A stretch of 64,000 nt of DNA from Brachionus manjavacas (GCA_019054805.1 JAHQIY010000004.1:1922001-1986000), one strand, 5' to 3'. Positions 10,857 to 22,149 are shown, numbered from the stretch's first letter. Notes: a model not told the origin generated them from the sequence alone. A program made the numbers and translations.

Positions 10857-12569
10857 CTAATCTTGCTAGGCTCTTTGAGCTCATTGAACCGCTGCTTGAC
10901 TTGACCAGCCATTTGCTGTATATCAGCCAGCATAAAGTTATCCTTATCTGTCAACATATACGAGTTAAGCTCGGAAATTTTGTCACATTGTGCCTCAATT
11001 TGTTTGCTCAAATTCTCGTGTCTCAACAAGAGCATTTTGCACGAGGATATGTCATGATCGTCATTGGCCAACTGTGACTCTACTTCATCGAACCAAGCAA
11101 ACAAGTCATCGGAAAACCTGGTAAACGAGACATACTCGAACGCATCGTCCAAAAATTTCCTCTTTGTCTCTGCGGCAGTCTTTAGTCCGTTCCATTGAAA
11201 GTCAAGATCCTTAAGGTGTTCGTTTATGTTGGCAATTATTTGCGACGACCATGTGCTCAACGAGTACAGCGTGGTCTGGTGTCTGGCCAACAGTTGGTTC
11301 GCCTCTTTGTGCATGTCCTCCACTCATCTCTGTCCCACTTTATTCAAATCGATCATAAAATCAAGCTGCTCTTTCAATTGGCCAAAGTCTTTGATAAAAT
11401 TGGATATTTGCCACTGCACCAGCTGATAATTGGACTCGGTTGACTTGCGCTCAATCAACTCGTTGGCCATGTCACTCAGACCAATGAACCTGTGCGCCTT
11501 GTCCTCAATTTCAGTCATTCTTTCTTGGTGCAAATTGATGCCAGTCTCGGCCTCGCCAACACTGCTAGGCTTACTTCGCTGCTCAATTCTGTTTCCCATG
11601 TCCCAAATCCACCACTTCAACTCCCTGTACTCGACCATAAACTTCTGGTAAGAAAAGGCAGACTCCAATTTTGAGGACAAGGCCTCGACTAGGTCTCTAA
11701 GATGCAGCCAATTTTGAATGACTTGGTCAAATTTGTGTATTAGTTGATCGAAGGACGAGGCCGCCAAAGACTCGGTCTTCACCTGCTCAAGCTTTTCCTC
11801 GATCGGACTCAGCTCCGATTTAAGATCATTGAGCTTTGATTGTACCACTTGGACAGAGTCTAAATTTTTGTGCTCCACCTCCACTTGCAGAACACTTATC
11901 TTGTCCAGAATGCGCTGGTCAATGTCTTTCAAGTCATGCATCAAATGAACGTCCAGCGCAGCCACCAACTTTTGCCGGTACTTGTTCACACCCGACTTGA
12001 TCAGCTCGGATCTGTTGATAAAGCGGTCATTTTTGTCGGCCACCATTTGCTAGTCAGTGCGTCCCAAGCGCATCAATTTGTTGCCCATATCGATCAATTG
12101 TTTTGGCTTGAGCTCATGTGTGGGCGATGTGGTGTCGTCGACCTTTTTCAAAAGTTGAGCACAGTGCTCATGGTCGCGACCCACGTAGCCACTCGAGGTC
12201 ATCAACTCTTTGTCCTTGAGTCACTCTTCAAGCTTTTCCAACTGGTCATTGAACTCAAGTATGTCCTTGGCTTCGGCAAACTCTTTTTCGCGCTCGTTCA
12301 CCTCGTAGGCGAGCGCCTGCCACTTTGAGTTCAAATTTTGCAGAGCCCTATCAACTGCTCGCTGACCGAGCTGTTTGTGGTCAGCAATGACTGCCGGTTG
12401 CTCAGGCTCATTTCGTCAAGCTTTTGGCCAACCCACTTGCTGAACTCTTTGTACTTTCTGAGCCATCGGTAAAATGCCATTGTGTTGTCCAGTTGCTTGC
12501 GTCGCTCAATTGACGAGTTCAACAGTTGATTGAACATGAATTTGATGTCAGCTTGTCTCTTTTGTAGTC
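10857..12569 (-). pseudogene. Spectrin-repeat protein exon (β-spectrin-like), disabled
   Basis: A 1.7-kb open stretch encoding several tandem ~105-residue three-helix spectrin repeats, with the typical W near the middle of helix A (FSKWVGQKL, LKWWIWDMG, LFAWFDEVE, LQWNGL-like FQWNGLK). Spectrins crosslink actin under the membrane. A plausible acceptor (TTTAAACAG|GAC) bounds it at 12569 and a donor (ATTAG|GTAATT) at 10857. Four lesions are visible. A 4-base deletion near 12345 shifts the frame; it is absent from the copy at 6442. Three in-frame stops occur at about 12225 (TGA), 12048 (TAG) and 11324 (TGA), each one G-to-A step from a Trp codon. No other exon is visible nearby. It is most likely a recent pseudogene. 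Confidence 0.75.
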
Positions 12570-13190
12570 CTGTTTAAATTCCAAATATTTCTTCTTGTAT
12601 GCGCGCATGGCGGCTTTGGAGCGAGAAAAGTGTGCTTTCAAGCTTAAGTGGTTTGAAAAATATTAAAGATTTTTTTTGAAAAATGTGCCTGCTTTAAAAC
12701 TTTGAAAATTAGAAAAAATTTTCAAAATAAACTTAACAAAAAATGAGTTCATAAATTTCAATTTTTAAAATCGATTTTTTCAATAGATTGAGAAAAAAAT
12801 TTTTTTTATTATTTTATTTTTGTAATTTACATAGCATGTTTACTATGTTACATTAAAATTTATTAAACTAATTCAAAGATTTATTTTAATATTTAATGAT
12901 AAACCCTTTGAATTGAAATGATATTTTGAATTGATCGTCAACTTCAAGATGCCTAATATTGTTAGCGGCTAAATGAACTTGTTAGTTCGTAGCTAACTTT
13001 ACACTGCTTAGTTATGATTTCCTATTTATTATTTATATTAACTTCTGTAATTGGTGGCTTAGAAGAAGACTTTATTTTGGTAAAGTTGTGCGGAACTTTA
13101 GGGATTATAATAAAGAGCTTTAAAACATAAACTTTTGTTTTCATTATATACAATGAATCCTGATAGGCAAGTTAGCCTACAACAATATTA
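12297..13190 (-). repeat. Right arm of ~0.9-kb inverted repeat
   Basis: Reverse complement of 5783-6686; contains the start of the spectrin exon and its upstream DNA. The outer end reads GGCAAGTTAGCCTACAACAA. Here the homology continues into the spectrin exon without the LINE junction, so this is the less rearranged arm. Confidence 0.9.
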
Positions 13191-14290
13191 TCTTACTACG
13201 CTCTATTTTCCATTTTTCATAACTTAAGTATTTGTTAAATTTCACCAAACGAAAGTAAATAATCACTTAAGTCAAAATTTTATAAGAATAAAACAGAGTT
13301 TTTCGGGTCTAGTAGCTTAAAACAACAACTATGGAAACTAGGGTTCATCTATTACTGGAACAATTCTTGTTCTCAGGTTTTGTGAACTATTAGTTGACCT
13401 GATCTAAAAATTGTTTACCTATTTTGAAATTTTTTCATCTTTTAAGAAAAAAGCTAATGAAATGATAAAAAATAAGATAGAAAAAATAATTACATAGAAA
13501 ATTTTATCTTATTTTATTATTAAATGAAAAAAATAATAAATAAAATAATAGAAAATTAAAGTTTGGCGGAAGGGAAATTTTGCGAAATAGATAAATCTTT
13601 ATTTTGCCAAAGTCAAACACTTGAAGGGTGAAAAAGTAATTTTAATTTTCTTTATTTTTTATTATTTTATGCTGGAAGGCAAAGATTTAAGTAAAGAGCG
13701 CATTTGTGTATTTGGGATTGTTGAAAGAGTAATAACAAGTGAACCAGATCAGAGCAAATGCTATTTCTAAGGCTCCTTCAAAAAAAAAACAAAAAAAATG
13801 ATTACTAATTTTTAAATCAGTTTCGAAAATTAGGCATTCTATTAAATAGCTTTATTCACATAATCTAAAAATTTTTCGTCTAATGCTATTTTGGTTCACC
13901 CTAATTCTATTTTGAACAAAAAAATTGGGTAAACCAATAGTTCACAAAATCTGAGAACAAGAAATTTTCGGATAATAAGTTCACCTAGCAGACTAGACCC
14001 AGTTTTTCAACGACTGAATACAAACTTTAATCTGAATGAATTATTTTTTTTTTCTTTTTATTCAATTTTTTTTTTTTTTATATTATTTAACTTTATTTTT
14101 AGTTTTTTCATATGTTTTTATTCTGAAGGAAGCTTTGCTAGGTAAAAAATAAATAAATGAATTGTTTAAAAGTTAAAAAAGAATTTTCAATATTTTTTTC
14201 AAATTTCCAAACAAAAATTAAACTCATTCTATTTCACTAACGAATTTAATTTCAAAAATGATGATGTTTGCAATATTAACTTAAAATTAT
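13191..14290 (-). repeat. Right part of dispersed repeat R
   Basis: Matches the reverse complement of about 44820-45590 along its length, including the embedded GGGTCTAG element, at an eye estimate of 75-85 percent. The far part (14010-14290) is also shared with about 29580-29860, including a decayed LINE A 3' motif (CTGAAGGAAGCTTTGCTAGGT, 14121-14141). Confidence 0.7.
13305..14000. mobile_element. GGGTCTAG-ended TIR element with 8-bp target duplication
   Basis: The ends read GGGTCTAGTAG... and ...CAGACTAGACCC, and AGTTTTTC is repeated directly on both sides (13297-13304 and 14001-14008). Both ends contain TTGTTCTCAG(G/A)TTTTGTGAACTAT and related TGAAC words in inverted order. The length of 696 bp holds no transposase. 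The 8-bp duplication fits hAT-like elements; the ends do not have the usual hAT consensus, so the superfamily is open. Relatives are at 37106-39171 and about 44880-45460. Confidence 0.8.
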
Positions 14291-15440
14291 TATTTATTAA
14301 TTACTTTTTAAATGGATTATTTGTGTCGAAAATATAATTTCTTATTAATTTCAATAGGAAGTAATTAGTTTCAAAGTAGAGGCAATTAACATCTTAGAAA
14401 ATGTAACCAGGAATAAATTATCTTTCTAATTTTTAATTTCTATAAAATATATATTTTAAAAGACATTAATATTTAATTAAAAAATTAATAAAAATTATTA
14501 TATAAATTTAAGATTTTTAAGAATAATTTAAATTTATTGAATCGAACAAAATAAGTCATATTGTATTTAGGCAAATAATTTTGTTGAAAAGAAACTTGTG
14601 CAGACAGAAGCAAAAGTCCTATGGCTTAGCTGACGGTTTTGGGCAACTTGAAGTTCATGATCATGATCACATGATCATAAATCAATAGATTAAAATCTAA
14701 ATACAAATGATGAAAAAAGTTTTTTTTTAAATATTTTTAAATTAAACACAAAATGTTTGTTATTTTAATTAACTAAAAAAAATAATTTTTCTCCCAATTG
14801 ATCTTTAATTGATTTTTATAAAATATTTTTTGAAATTTTTAAAAACAAATTCAAAATCCACATTAAAGCGTCCAAATTTTGTCTTTGAATGATATTTTAA
14901 TATTAATTAAAATATATTACAGTGAAACAAAGTTTAATTTTGTGCAAAATATTGATTTAGATTTTATTTAACTCCAGATAAAGATTCATTTAATTTTCTT
15001 ATTAATTAAAGATTTAACAAATCATAACAATGTTTAATAAAGTTTAAAAACTTAATATTTAAAAAATTGATGAAAAATGTCTTATTTTTATCGATCAAAA
15101 AATCATTGTTAGAATTTTAGTTTACTTAATTTGATAAATTTTACAAATATCGAAAAGCTATCGAACAAATTTTGGACAATAGTATCCCTTTGTTTTCGAA
15201 TAGTTAAATCTATTATATTGTTCGATTTTATAGATCGATTAACGAAAAAATCTAATTCAAAAGTGTAAAAAAAATGTATTCGATATTTTTAAAAGATAAG
15301 TAATTTACGAAACCAAACAAAAATTGAAAAATCATTTTGAAAAATTATTAAATAAGTTACGAAATTAAATAAAAATTAAAATATTGTTTAAAAATCTTTA
15401 AAATTATTTTTGTTTACTAAAACGATTGAATTAAGCTTTA
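14291..15440. other. AT-rich spacer
   Basis: No gene recognised. A palindromic CATGATCATGATCACATGATCATA run is at about 14657-14682. From about 15090 onward TCGAA/TCGAT words become frequent, which I read as the start of the hAT-like element below. Confidence 0.4.
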
Positions 15441-16050
15441 TAAAAGTAAATTTTCCCAGATTTTTTGCACTCAGTCTGTTTCTTTCTTCATTTTTAATAA
15501 AGCCAGCAACAGAAAAAAAGACTTTCTGCAGGAACTGAAGTAGCAATTAAACAAAATAGTATTGGTAAATTAATATTGTAATAATTATAAAACAAAAGTG
15601 GATCTTTTAGCTCATTTGAATCGGATTCTTTGTAAAATGTCTCGGGGTTTTATTCATAAAACTTGAATTCTTGAAAAAAAGCCATTTTAATTTGATAAAA
15701 AAATTTTTTTTTAAAAATAAATTCTAATTAAATAAGTTTTAAAAATCAAGTCTTTATTTTTGAAATATTATTGAAACAAATTTTACATTACTTTCCTTTA
15801 TAATATTTTCATATCATTGAAGTAATAATTTTTTTCAAAAAAATGTTTCGAACATGAAGCTTGGTCGATTAAAATCGACTAACATATTCGATATCAATAT
15901 TCGATCAGTTAATTCGAATAAATAAAATAAAAACGAACTTGATCGACTAAAGAAGAAATCGATATATAAAATTATATCGAATATTTTTCGATATAAGTTT
16001 ATCGTTACAAAAATTTATCGTTTAGTTTAAATAGTTCGATAATGATTTTT
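15100..16050 (-). mobile_element. hAT-like element remnant with TCGAT/TCGAA-rich flanks
   Basis: At 15465-15545 the minus strand encodes TSVPAESLFF, then in the next frame VAGFIKNEERNRLSAKNL. This is the C-terminal dimerisation signature of hAT transposases (family pattern SxxxERxFSxAGxxxxxxRxxLxxxxV). Flanking regions on both sides are rich in TCGAT, ATCGAA and TTCGAT words (15100-15260 and 15885-16030), like the subterminal repeats of other elements in this window. The body of the transposase is missing. Confidence 0.55.
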
Positions 16051-16141
16051 TATAAACCCAAAACAGAGATGAATAAATTTTTATTAAATCTAAAATTAAA
16101 AAAACTTGTTTAAAATTTAATCCAAAAATTGGCGCAAAATT

Positions 16142-16590
16142 TTAATAGCCATCATTTGAAAAAGTGATGCTGCTGTAGCCCGGAAATTTTTCTTTTAACA
16201 ATTCAACGCTTATTTTGTGATCAGCTAATCCAAAGCCCTAAACAAAAAATTCATAAAAAAATAAAAAATATTTTTTTCTAACCAGAGAGTATCCGTAGAC
16301 TAGAATTGATTTTTTTTCCGGCTCATGTAAGATTCTACCACCACCTACGCATTCAATTGCAACTTTTTTATCTCTATTAGCTTTTTCAAATTCGTCTAAA
16401 ATATCCGCTTAAAAAAATATTAATTTAATTTCTCTTCTTATTGATTTATTTTAATTTTCTCACCATGAAACTCAGCCCAAGCATGGCCTCTTACAACATA
16501 TTTTTCATTTTCGCTAGACTTAATTTTAATAAGGATATATTTAAACCGTCCCGATCCATCAATGTCCACATTGGCTATATTGTTCATCAT
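16142..16590 (-). CDS. PHPT1: 14-kDa phosphohistidine phosphatase (janus/ocnus family), three exons
   Basis: Hydrolyses phosphohistidine on proteins; cytosolic enzyme of about 120 residues. The exons on the minus strand are 16590-16464, 16407-16283 and 16237-16142, joined by introns of 56 and 45 bp with GT...AG ends (GTGAGAA...TTTTAAG; GTTAGAA...GTTTAG). The 115-residue product starts MMNNIANVDIDGSGRFKYIL, has VRGHAWAEFHADI (the catalytic His of the family lies in the equivalent YKWAEYHADI), then ECVGGGRI and ILVYGYSLGFG. It ends KFPGYSSITFSNDGY, like the family's WxNDGY end. All conserved blocks are intact and the phases agree, so I regard it as functional. The methyltransferase gene starts 376 bp upstream on the same strand. 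Confidence 0.95.
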
Positions 16591-16965
16591 AAGCTAAATT
16601 CTAACCAGAATTTTATTTAGAAAAATTAATTTAATCTGTAAGCATTTTCTGAAGATTTTTTTTATACTTCAGTCAATATGAAAAATTATATCTGATTTAA
16701 ATTAATGTTTTTCTTAAGAATTGCATTATCCTGATATTTTTTTCAAAAATCAAAATTCAGATCAATTATTGTACCAACATAAACTTAAATCGGCTCTTAT
16801 AGATTGATCAAAAGAAATTTTACTTAAAATAACATAAAATTTTTTTTGTTGAAATTCTTAATTAAAAAAATTAATCATCAGAATAATACTAATTGTAAAT
16901 AATTAAATTAAATGATTACGGTAGATAAACACCGAGAAGGAGAGATAGGAAGAAAAACAATAATT

Positions 16966-17673
16966 TTAATTTTTTTTAATAAAATAAATAAAATAAGAAA
17001 ATCCTGATTGATCATCAATTTCTTTAAAATTAAAATTAACATCCAAGCGATCAAGTATGCCATTTATTCTCAGTTCCGGGTCCTCGTCAGTAATTTGAAT
17101 GAGAAAGCCGAAATATTCAAGCTTGTCTAAATGATTGTCTATTGAGTGTACTGTCTGCTGAATTGACTTTTTAGTGTTTGTCTCTTTTAAAAGACTGTCA
17201 GTAAATCCTTTATCTATTATGAGGTCGAAGAGACCGTGTCTGTAGGGCAAAATTTTACAGTCACATTGAACAAAATCAGTCGTTTGCGAATTTGATTTCA
17301 ATCTAAGTAATTCAAGTGCCTGGTGAGAAAAGTCCGAGCAGATTAAAAAGTTAGCTGATGGCATGGACGATTTCAGCTTGTGGCTAAATTGAGAAGTACC
17401 GCAGCCTACATCCAGTATTAATGATTTTTTGACGCTATCGGTGGCGTTTTCTATGAGGCTCGAAAGCGAATCATCATATTGTATCAGCCATTCGAATGTA
17501 TCTGTGGAATGTTTTGAATAAAATTTTTGCCAAAAAGACTTTTTTGACATGTTGTCAGTCCAGTCATTGTTTGAAGATGACAAATAGCGTGTTTGTTTAA
17601 ACTGAATTTTAATTGTTTTAATAAGATTTTGAGCAGATTTTTGCATTTTGATTATTTTAAAAAAAATTATCAT
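16966..17673 (-). CDS. CSKMT: Citrate synthase-lysine methyltransferase-like, mitochondrial
   Basis: Class I SAM-dependent methyltransferase of 235 residues in one exon. Motif I LILDVGCGT is at 85-93, the acidic loop ICSDFS at 111-116, DKGFTDSLL at 154-162 and ITDEDPELR at 194-202. The DKG.(W/F)D and (S/T)DEDP(D/E)(V/L)R blocks are characteristic of CSKMT/METTL12, which methylates citrate synthase in the mitochondrial matrix. The N-terminus, especially from Met10 (17646), is basic, hydroxylated and without acids (MQKSAQNLIKTIKIQ...RYLSSS), a plausible mitochondrial targeting peptide; Met10 may be the real start. The substrate is inferred from family resemblance only. Confidence 0.85.
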   Translation of the reverse strand: MIIFFKIIKMQKSAQNLIKTIKIQFKQTRYLSSSNNDWTDNMSKKSFWQKFYSKHSTDTFEWLIQYDDSLSSLIENATDSVKKSLILDVGCGTSQFSHKLKSSMPSANFLICSDFSHQALELLRLKSNSQTTDFVQCDCKILPYRHGLFDLIIDKGFTDSLLKETNTKKSIQQTVHSIDNHLDKLEYFGFLIQITDEDPELRINGILDRLDVNFNFKEIDDQSGFSYFIYFIKKN

Positions 17674-18299
17674 AACTATAAAAAGGTTTCAAAATTTATT
17701 TTATTTTTAGTCAGTTAAGGTTTATTTTTAAAAAAAAGATCTAATTTTAATTTTTAAAACTAATTTACTGATTATTAAGGGCTGCAAACGAGACTTCCTT
17801 ACTTCTAGTCATCCCTTAACCGTCCCAATTAGTGCTGATTTCATTAATTATTTTAAAAAAAAATTTTTTTTAATAAATTGAATTATATAACTTGAATTAT
17901 TGGAAATTTTAACATGGATCATAATAGGGTTGTTAAGATTAGGAATAAATTTTTTTAGGGATTTTATTTTCTTTTCAAATCTAAATATTTAAATAAAAGA
18001 CAAAGAATAAAAATTTTGGAATTAATTTATCAAATCTATTTCGGAACAATGAATTTCGTTTTATAAAAATTGAAATAATTTTAATTTAAGGCAATTAATC
18101 AAAATGAAAAATGTTTAACAAACGATATTAAGCAGCACAAAATTAAAATTCTTTTGAAAAATAAAATAATAACAAAACCAGTGCTTTTATTTATTATTGT
18201 TAACCTTTAGTCACTGATGTTTTAAAGAGCCATTGTAGCCTGCGATTCCAGTATATTTCTGAAATAGTTCGGGTTAAATCTTTTAAAAGCAGAACTTTT
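17674..18299. other. Spacer upstream of the methyltransferase
   Basis: AT-rich; should hold the promoter of the minus-strand gene but no element is obvious. A short, less AT-rich piece (GGGCTGCAAACGAGACTTCC, 17780-17799) is unassigned. Confidence 0.4.
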
Positions 18300-19165
18300 T
18301 AACAGCATTCGAAAATAAATTAGCAAAGGATTCCAAGAAAAATCCTAAAAGATTGTTCTCTTGCATAAATCGTCAATTTTCAACTAGGGAATCAATTGCA
18401 GCTCTAAATAACCAAGAAGGAGACCTTGAAACAAATAGGGCCAGTATTTGCAAACTACTTAACAATTTCATCCATTCTGTTTATGACCCACCTACACAGA
18501 AAGAATTGGTGATGCATATGAGCAAAAATTTTAGCTGTCGTGCCTACCCAAACCCAAGTTTTTCAGTTGAGGACATTTTGACAAGTGAAAAAGTTAACCT
18601 AAAACTAAACAAGCTCAGTAGTAATAAAACTTCTGGGGTTGATCAGATACCTCCTCATGCTAAAAAAATGTGTGCTAATACACTGGCTGTTCTAATTTCG
18701 CAAATTTGCATACAATCTCTAAAAGACTCTGACTTACCTCAAGAATTGAGAAATGCAAATGTAACACCTATTTTTAAGCGTTTTAGCAGGACTGAAGTAG
18801 AAAATTATCGTCCCGTTTCACGTAAAGTAATGAAATCGCTTGCTTAAGTAATATTCAAAAGCATCTGGAATATAACAATCTTCTACCAAACAAGCAACAC
18901 GAGTTTGTCACTCATAAATCGTGTGTAACAAATCTCCTTGAAACGGTTGATTTTCTTACTGATTGTGTGAGTCGTAAGCAGCAGGCTGATGTTATTTTCT
19001 TGGACTTTGCCAAAGCGTTCGATCAATGAACTGCTTATTGAAAAATTGAAAGCCTACGGAATTCCGATAATGGTCATTAACTGGATACGTGCATTTCTTA
19101 GTAGAAGAAAGCAAAGCGTTTCCATTCAGAAACAGATTTGCCAATCGACATGTCGCTATGTATAT
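18300..19165 (+). mobile_element. LINE fragment, linker and RT N-terminal half
   Basis: Encodes LFSCINRQFSTRESIAAL..., then KLNKLSSNKTSGVDQIPP (RT block 1 linker), LKDSDLPQELRNANVTPIFK and VENYRPVS (block 2). Continuing in other frames it gives LPNKQHEFVTHKSCVTNLL and DVIFLDFAKAFDQ (block A with the first catalytic Asp). The whole is typical of a CR1/jockey-like RT. Frames are broken at about 18840 and 19025, and the sequence ends before the YADD block. Inactive. Confidence 0.85.
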
Positions 19166-19209
19166 ACCTGTTAAATAATCTTTTTAATGTTTTAAGACCA
19201 TGTCGTAAA

Positions 19210-19640
19210 ACATTATTAAAATCGAGTAATTTTGTCAACTAGTTAGTCGATTTGTATCTATGAATTATTTGAAGAGATATCGCGTGGTTCTCGTCTTTGA
19301 ATGCACATATTCCCGATTTTTCTCTTAATCTACTGACAAAATCTTCAAAAGGTTCTTCTTCTTGCTGAAACAAAAGTCTCTAAAATGCAAAATATTCAAC
19401 TTTGCATTGAATTTGAACGCAAAATGAACTGCAATCCTCAAATTTCATCTTCATTTTCTGCATATTTTTTGTATACACTTTCCAATGCTGAACCACCAAA
19501 GAAAAATAGATAGCCTTTATTTCCATCAATCTATCCAGCCTTGCGACCCACTCTTCCCATCTTTGCACCTTATTTTCATCTTCATTAATGCTGAATAGTT
19601 GCATAAATTGCTCCTCTAAACTCATTTTCGTCGTCACCAC
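19210..19640 (-). pseudogene. Ty3-type retrotransposon gag remnant
   Basis: Starts MSLEEQFMQLFSINEDENKVQRWEEWVARLDRLM at about 19625, matching the RWxxWxxxFxxLL pattern at the start of many animal Ty3/gypsy Gag (capsid) proteins. After a stop near 19380 it continues EPFEDFVSRLREKSGICAF, the equivalent of the capsid ExxxxFVxRLRxLAxxCxF block. No pol follows; the reading decays by about 19210. The upstream 320 bases look like its LTR. Confidence 0.55.
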
Positions 19641-19645
19641 TAAAG

Positions 19646-19964
19646 TGTCTGGGTTTGTTTACAACGACTACATTATACCTTTCATCAAGAAAATTAATCG
19701 TCTTATCCCTACCTTCTCTAGCGACAGCCTAACATAGATGCAGTCGCTTCCTGACCCCCTTTTGAGTAGAATCTGGAAAGTAGTTAATGGCATAATGAAC
19801 GTCGAGCAAAGTATCGAGTTCATGGTATATAAAATATCCGACGATTAAATATCATTTCGAATCTTTGTAACCACAAAAAGACTTGTGTCTTTTACTCAAC
19901 TTATAAAACACATATGCTACCCTCAAATTAATTTGAAAGTGTGCTCATGTTGTTACAAGTAACA
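19646..19964 (-). repeat. Probable solo/relic LTR of the gag remnant
   Basis: In minus orientation it begins TGTTACTTGTAACAACATG and ends AACCCAGACA (TG...CA). It contains a TATA-like TTTATATACC and lies just upstream of the gag start, with TGGTGACGACG, a possible primer-binding site, between them. No second LTR is visible in the window. Confidence 0.4.
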
Positions 19965-19969
19965 AAAAC

Positions 19970-20790
19970 GCATTAGAATCATTAAAATGAATCCTTTAAA
20001 GCCTATCCTTTAGATATTTTAATTTATTTAATCCACATTATTTTCTTTAAAAGGAGACAACTTGAGTGAGTTCTCGGCGATTTGAATGTTCTAGCAATTT
20101 AAAGTTAAAATATTTGAACAATTTTCTAAATACTTTATTGACTTTGTTGTTCATGCAAATTCTCGCTTTAGATCTTCTTTTTTAAAACTCATAGCTCTGT
20201 CAAGTAAGATAAATCTCTGTTCTACACCTTACAAGCAGAATGTCAACCAATAGGTAAAAGTGTAAAAATGATCAGCCACCAAAAACTAGACCAGCATTAC
20301 AACGTCAGCCAAGTGACAATGGTGAAGATTTTGCAGCGAATTCGAATGTTTAATTTAGTAGAATAAAATTTTGAATACCATTTAAATTTGAATTTAAATT
20401 AGATTCATTTCTACTTTTGAAAATAAATTCGATAACTGTCTGTTTTGAAATTGAAATTCGAACAATATTTAAATTTGAAAAGCAATTTAAAATTAAATTA
20501 AAATCAAACAAAAAATTAAAAAATGGTTGTCAGACAATTTAAATCTGTATGATCTCATAAAAATAGAATGATGAAAATTTTTCTAGTTTTTACAAATAGA
20601 AGGCTTTTTTAAAATTTTTTTTTTTGGCATATTCTAAATTCATGAATGACCTATACTCCAAGGCTTTCTAGTCATCAAGGGTAATGAAAGTTTTTATTTA
20701 GTGAAACGAAGCTTTCCTCCATAGGATCATTTACAACAAGTGCTGGCTACAACAGTGTGTGTAATAAATATGCGACAAAACATGTTTTGT
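19970..20790. other. AT-rich spacer
   Basis: No gene seen. Contains several AATTTAAATT-type repeats around 20370-20520. Confidence 0.4.
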
Positions 20791-20794
20791 AGAT

Positions 20795-21478
20795 ACAAAT
20801 AGTAGTAGTATGTTGAACTGCAACTAGGAAAAATACCCGAAAAGAGCTCTAAAGAGCTATATCAGTCGCTTCTTTTTTCACAAGCCAAGCATCTAATTTC
20901 GACTTAAAAATATTCAACGTTTTTGCGCTAACTATTTCTTCCGGTAATTGATTCCATATGTTTACAATTCTATTTGTGAAAAATGGAAATGCGAGGAACG
21001 GTCTTTATCTATTCACGACGTAGAGTCTTTGAATGCCTTCTTAAGTCGTATAATTGACCGCTTTGACCATAAATTAATCCTTTTTTAAACTCAACTAACT
21101 CAATTTTATTAATTATCTTGAACGACTGGATCAGATCTATTCTCAATCTTGGTTGTTATATCCGTCAGGCCGAATTCAGGAAAGCGTGTTGAGTAAGTCA
21201 GGTGCTTTAAATTTGGAACTAACTTAGTAGCTCTTACGTGAATCTTTTCTATGATATCGATATCTTTTTTCAGGTAAGGGCACCAAGAGGTTATGGCAAA
21301 TTCTAAATGAGGTCTGACCATTGAAGTGTACAGTAGTTTAATGTTGTTTACATTGGGATATCTGAGCGATTTTTTCAGCATACCCAAAATCCTATTAGCT
21401 TCAGCTGTGACATATGTTACTTGTGTGTCCCATTTTAGGTCATTTTTGATTTTCTCCATTACGGAAACAAATTGAACT
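20795..21478 (-). mobile_element. LINE family B fragment, RT C-terminus and 3' end
   Basis: A 116-codon frame (21459-21109) gives NDLKWDTQVTYVTAEANRIL, then LLYTSMVRPHLEFAITSWCP and KKDIDIIEKIHVRATKLV: the C-terminal end of a CR1-like RT. Downstream in other frames FFTNRIVNIWNQLPEEIV and LNIFKSKLDAWL finish the protein. The 3' end lies at an AGTAGTAGTA run (+ strand, about 20800). It is parallel to the copies at 1095 and 42780. Confidence 0.85.
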
Positions 21479-21479
21479 T

Positions 21480-21640
21480 TTTAAATTCTTGACCACATGG
21501 TTTTTAAAGGAACATTTTGACATTAAACACCTCTTGCATAAAAGATGCCAATAAAAGCTAATCTATCTCTTTTTGTAAATGAAAGTTTAGGATTTACATC
21601 TTTCTGGTGACAATTAGTACAATTCAAAATAAATTTATCA
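21480..21640 (-). pseudogene. Possible piggyBac-like transposase fragment
   Basis: Minus-strand reading CHQKDVNPKLSFTKRDRLAFIGIFYARGV resembles the DDE_Tnp_1_7 (piggyBac) block ExxAFIGxxxxxGV, with stops on both sides. Together with the acidic piece at 29055-29290 beyond the gypsy insertion it could be one broken gene into which the retrotransposon landed. The assignment rests on a short motif. Confidence 0.35.
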
Positions 21641-21827
21641 TCGACAAGTCAAAAATCATTAAAAATTCTGACAATAATGGTCTCATTTATTTTCGTGTTG
21701 GTCTTACTTTCTTATTTAAAATTTATCGTTTTCCTAAGACTTACCACTTCTATGTTCTCAGTCAATCCCATATCGTTCTTTACTTCGAATTTTTGTCAAT
21801 GTAAATTGCTTATTCTTCTTCTTTTTA

Positions 21828-21831
21828 TTTA
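21828..21831. repeat. Target-site duplication TTTA (left)
   Basis: TTTA directly precedes the left LTR and directly follows the right one (29047-29050), consistent with a 4-bp duplication made by a retrotransposon integrase. Confidence 0.6.
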
Positions 21832-22149
21832 TGTTACGAGCCTAAACAATTTATGTCTCTATGTTACTTAGGCCCTAACAAGAATTAAAAGAAATTGTTC
21901 TTTTTTTATATTTATTTAAATAAATGAAAAAGGCCACTTCTAGCCGAAATACAATGTATAAAGAAAAGAATAAAGAAAAAATAATAAAGAAAAATAATAA
22001 TAATGATGATGCAAAAACAAACTGTTTTCACAGTGTTTTATACTTGAAATTCGATTCAGTTTACACTGATCCAATTTCAAGTATAAACTGACTAAACCAA
22101 GTTCTTCTTTAAGTTGAAAGTAGTTGTTGTCATTTAAAGGACTACAACA
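21832..22149 (-). repeat. 3' LTR (left copy)
   Basis: In sense orientation begins TGTTGTAGTCC and ends GGCTCGTAACA (TG...CA). Contains one CACNGTG site and an inverted repeat around TACTTGAAAT/ATTTCAAGTA (22050-22085). Compared with the right copy it is one A shorter at about 21977. Confidence 0.97.

Noticed and set aside
10853-12046. Two separate genes where the spectrin frame is divided by stops
   Set aside because: Both parts are consecutive spectrin repeats in the same frame separated by TGA or TAG at expected Trp positions, so they are one broken exon.
11870-12328. 152-codon plus-strand frame opposite the spectrin exon
   Set aside because: Antisense shadow of a less AT-rich coding exon; Leu/Val/His/Gln content mirrors the heptad codons.
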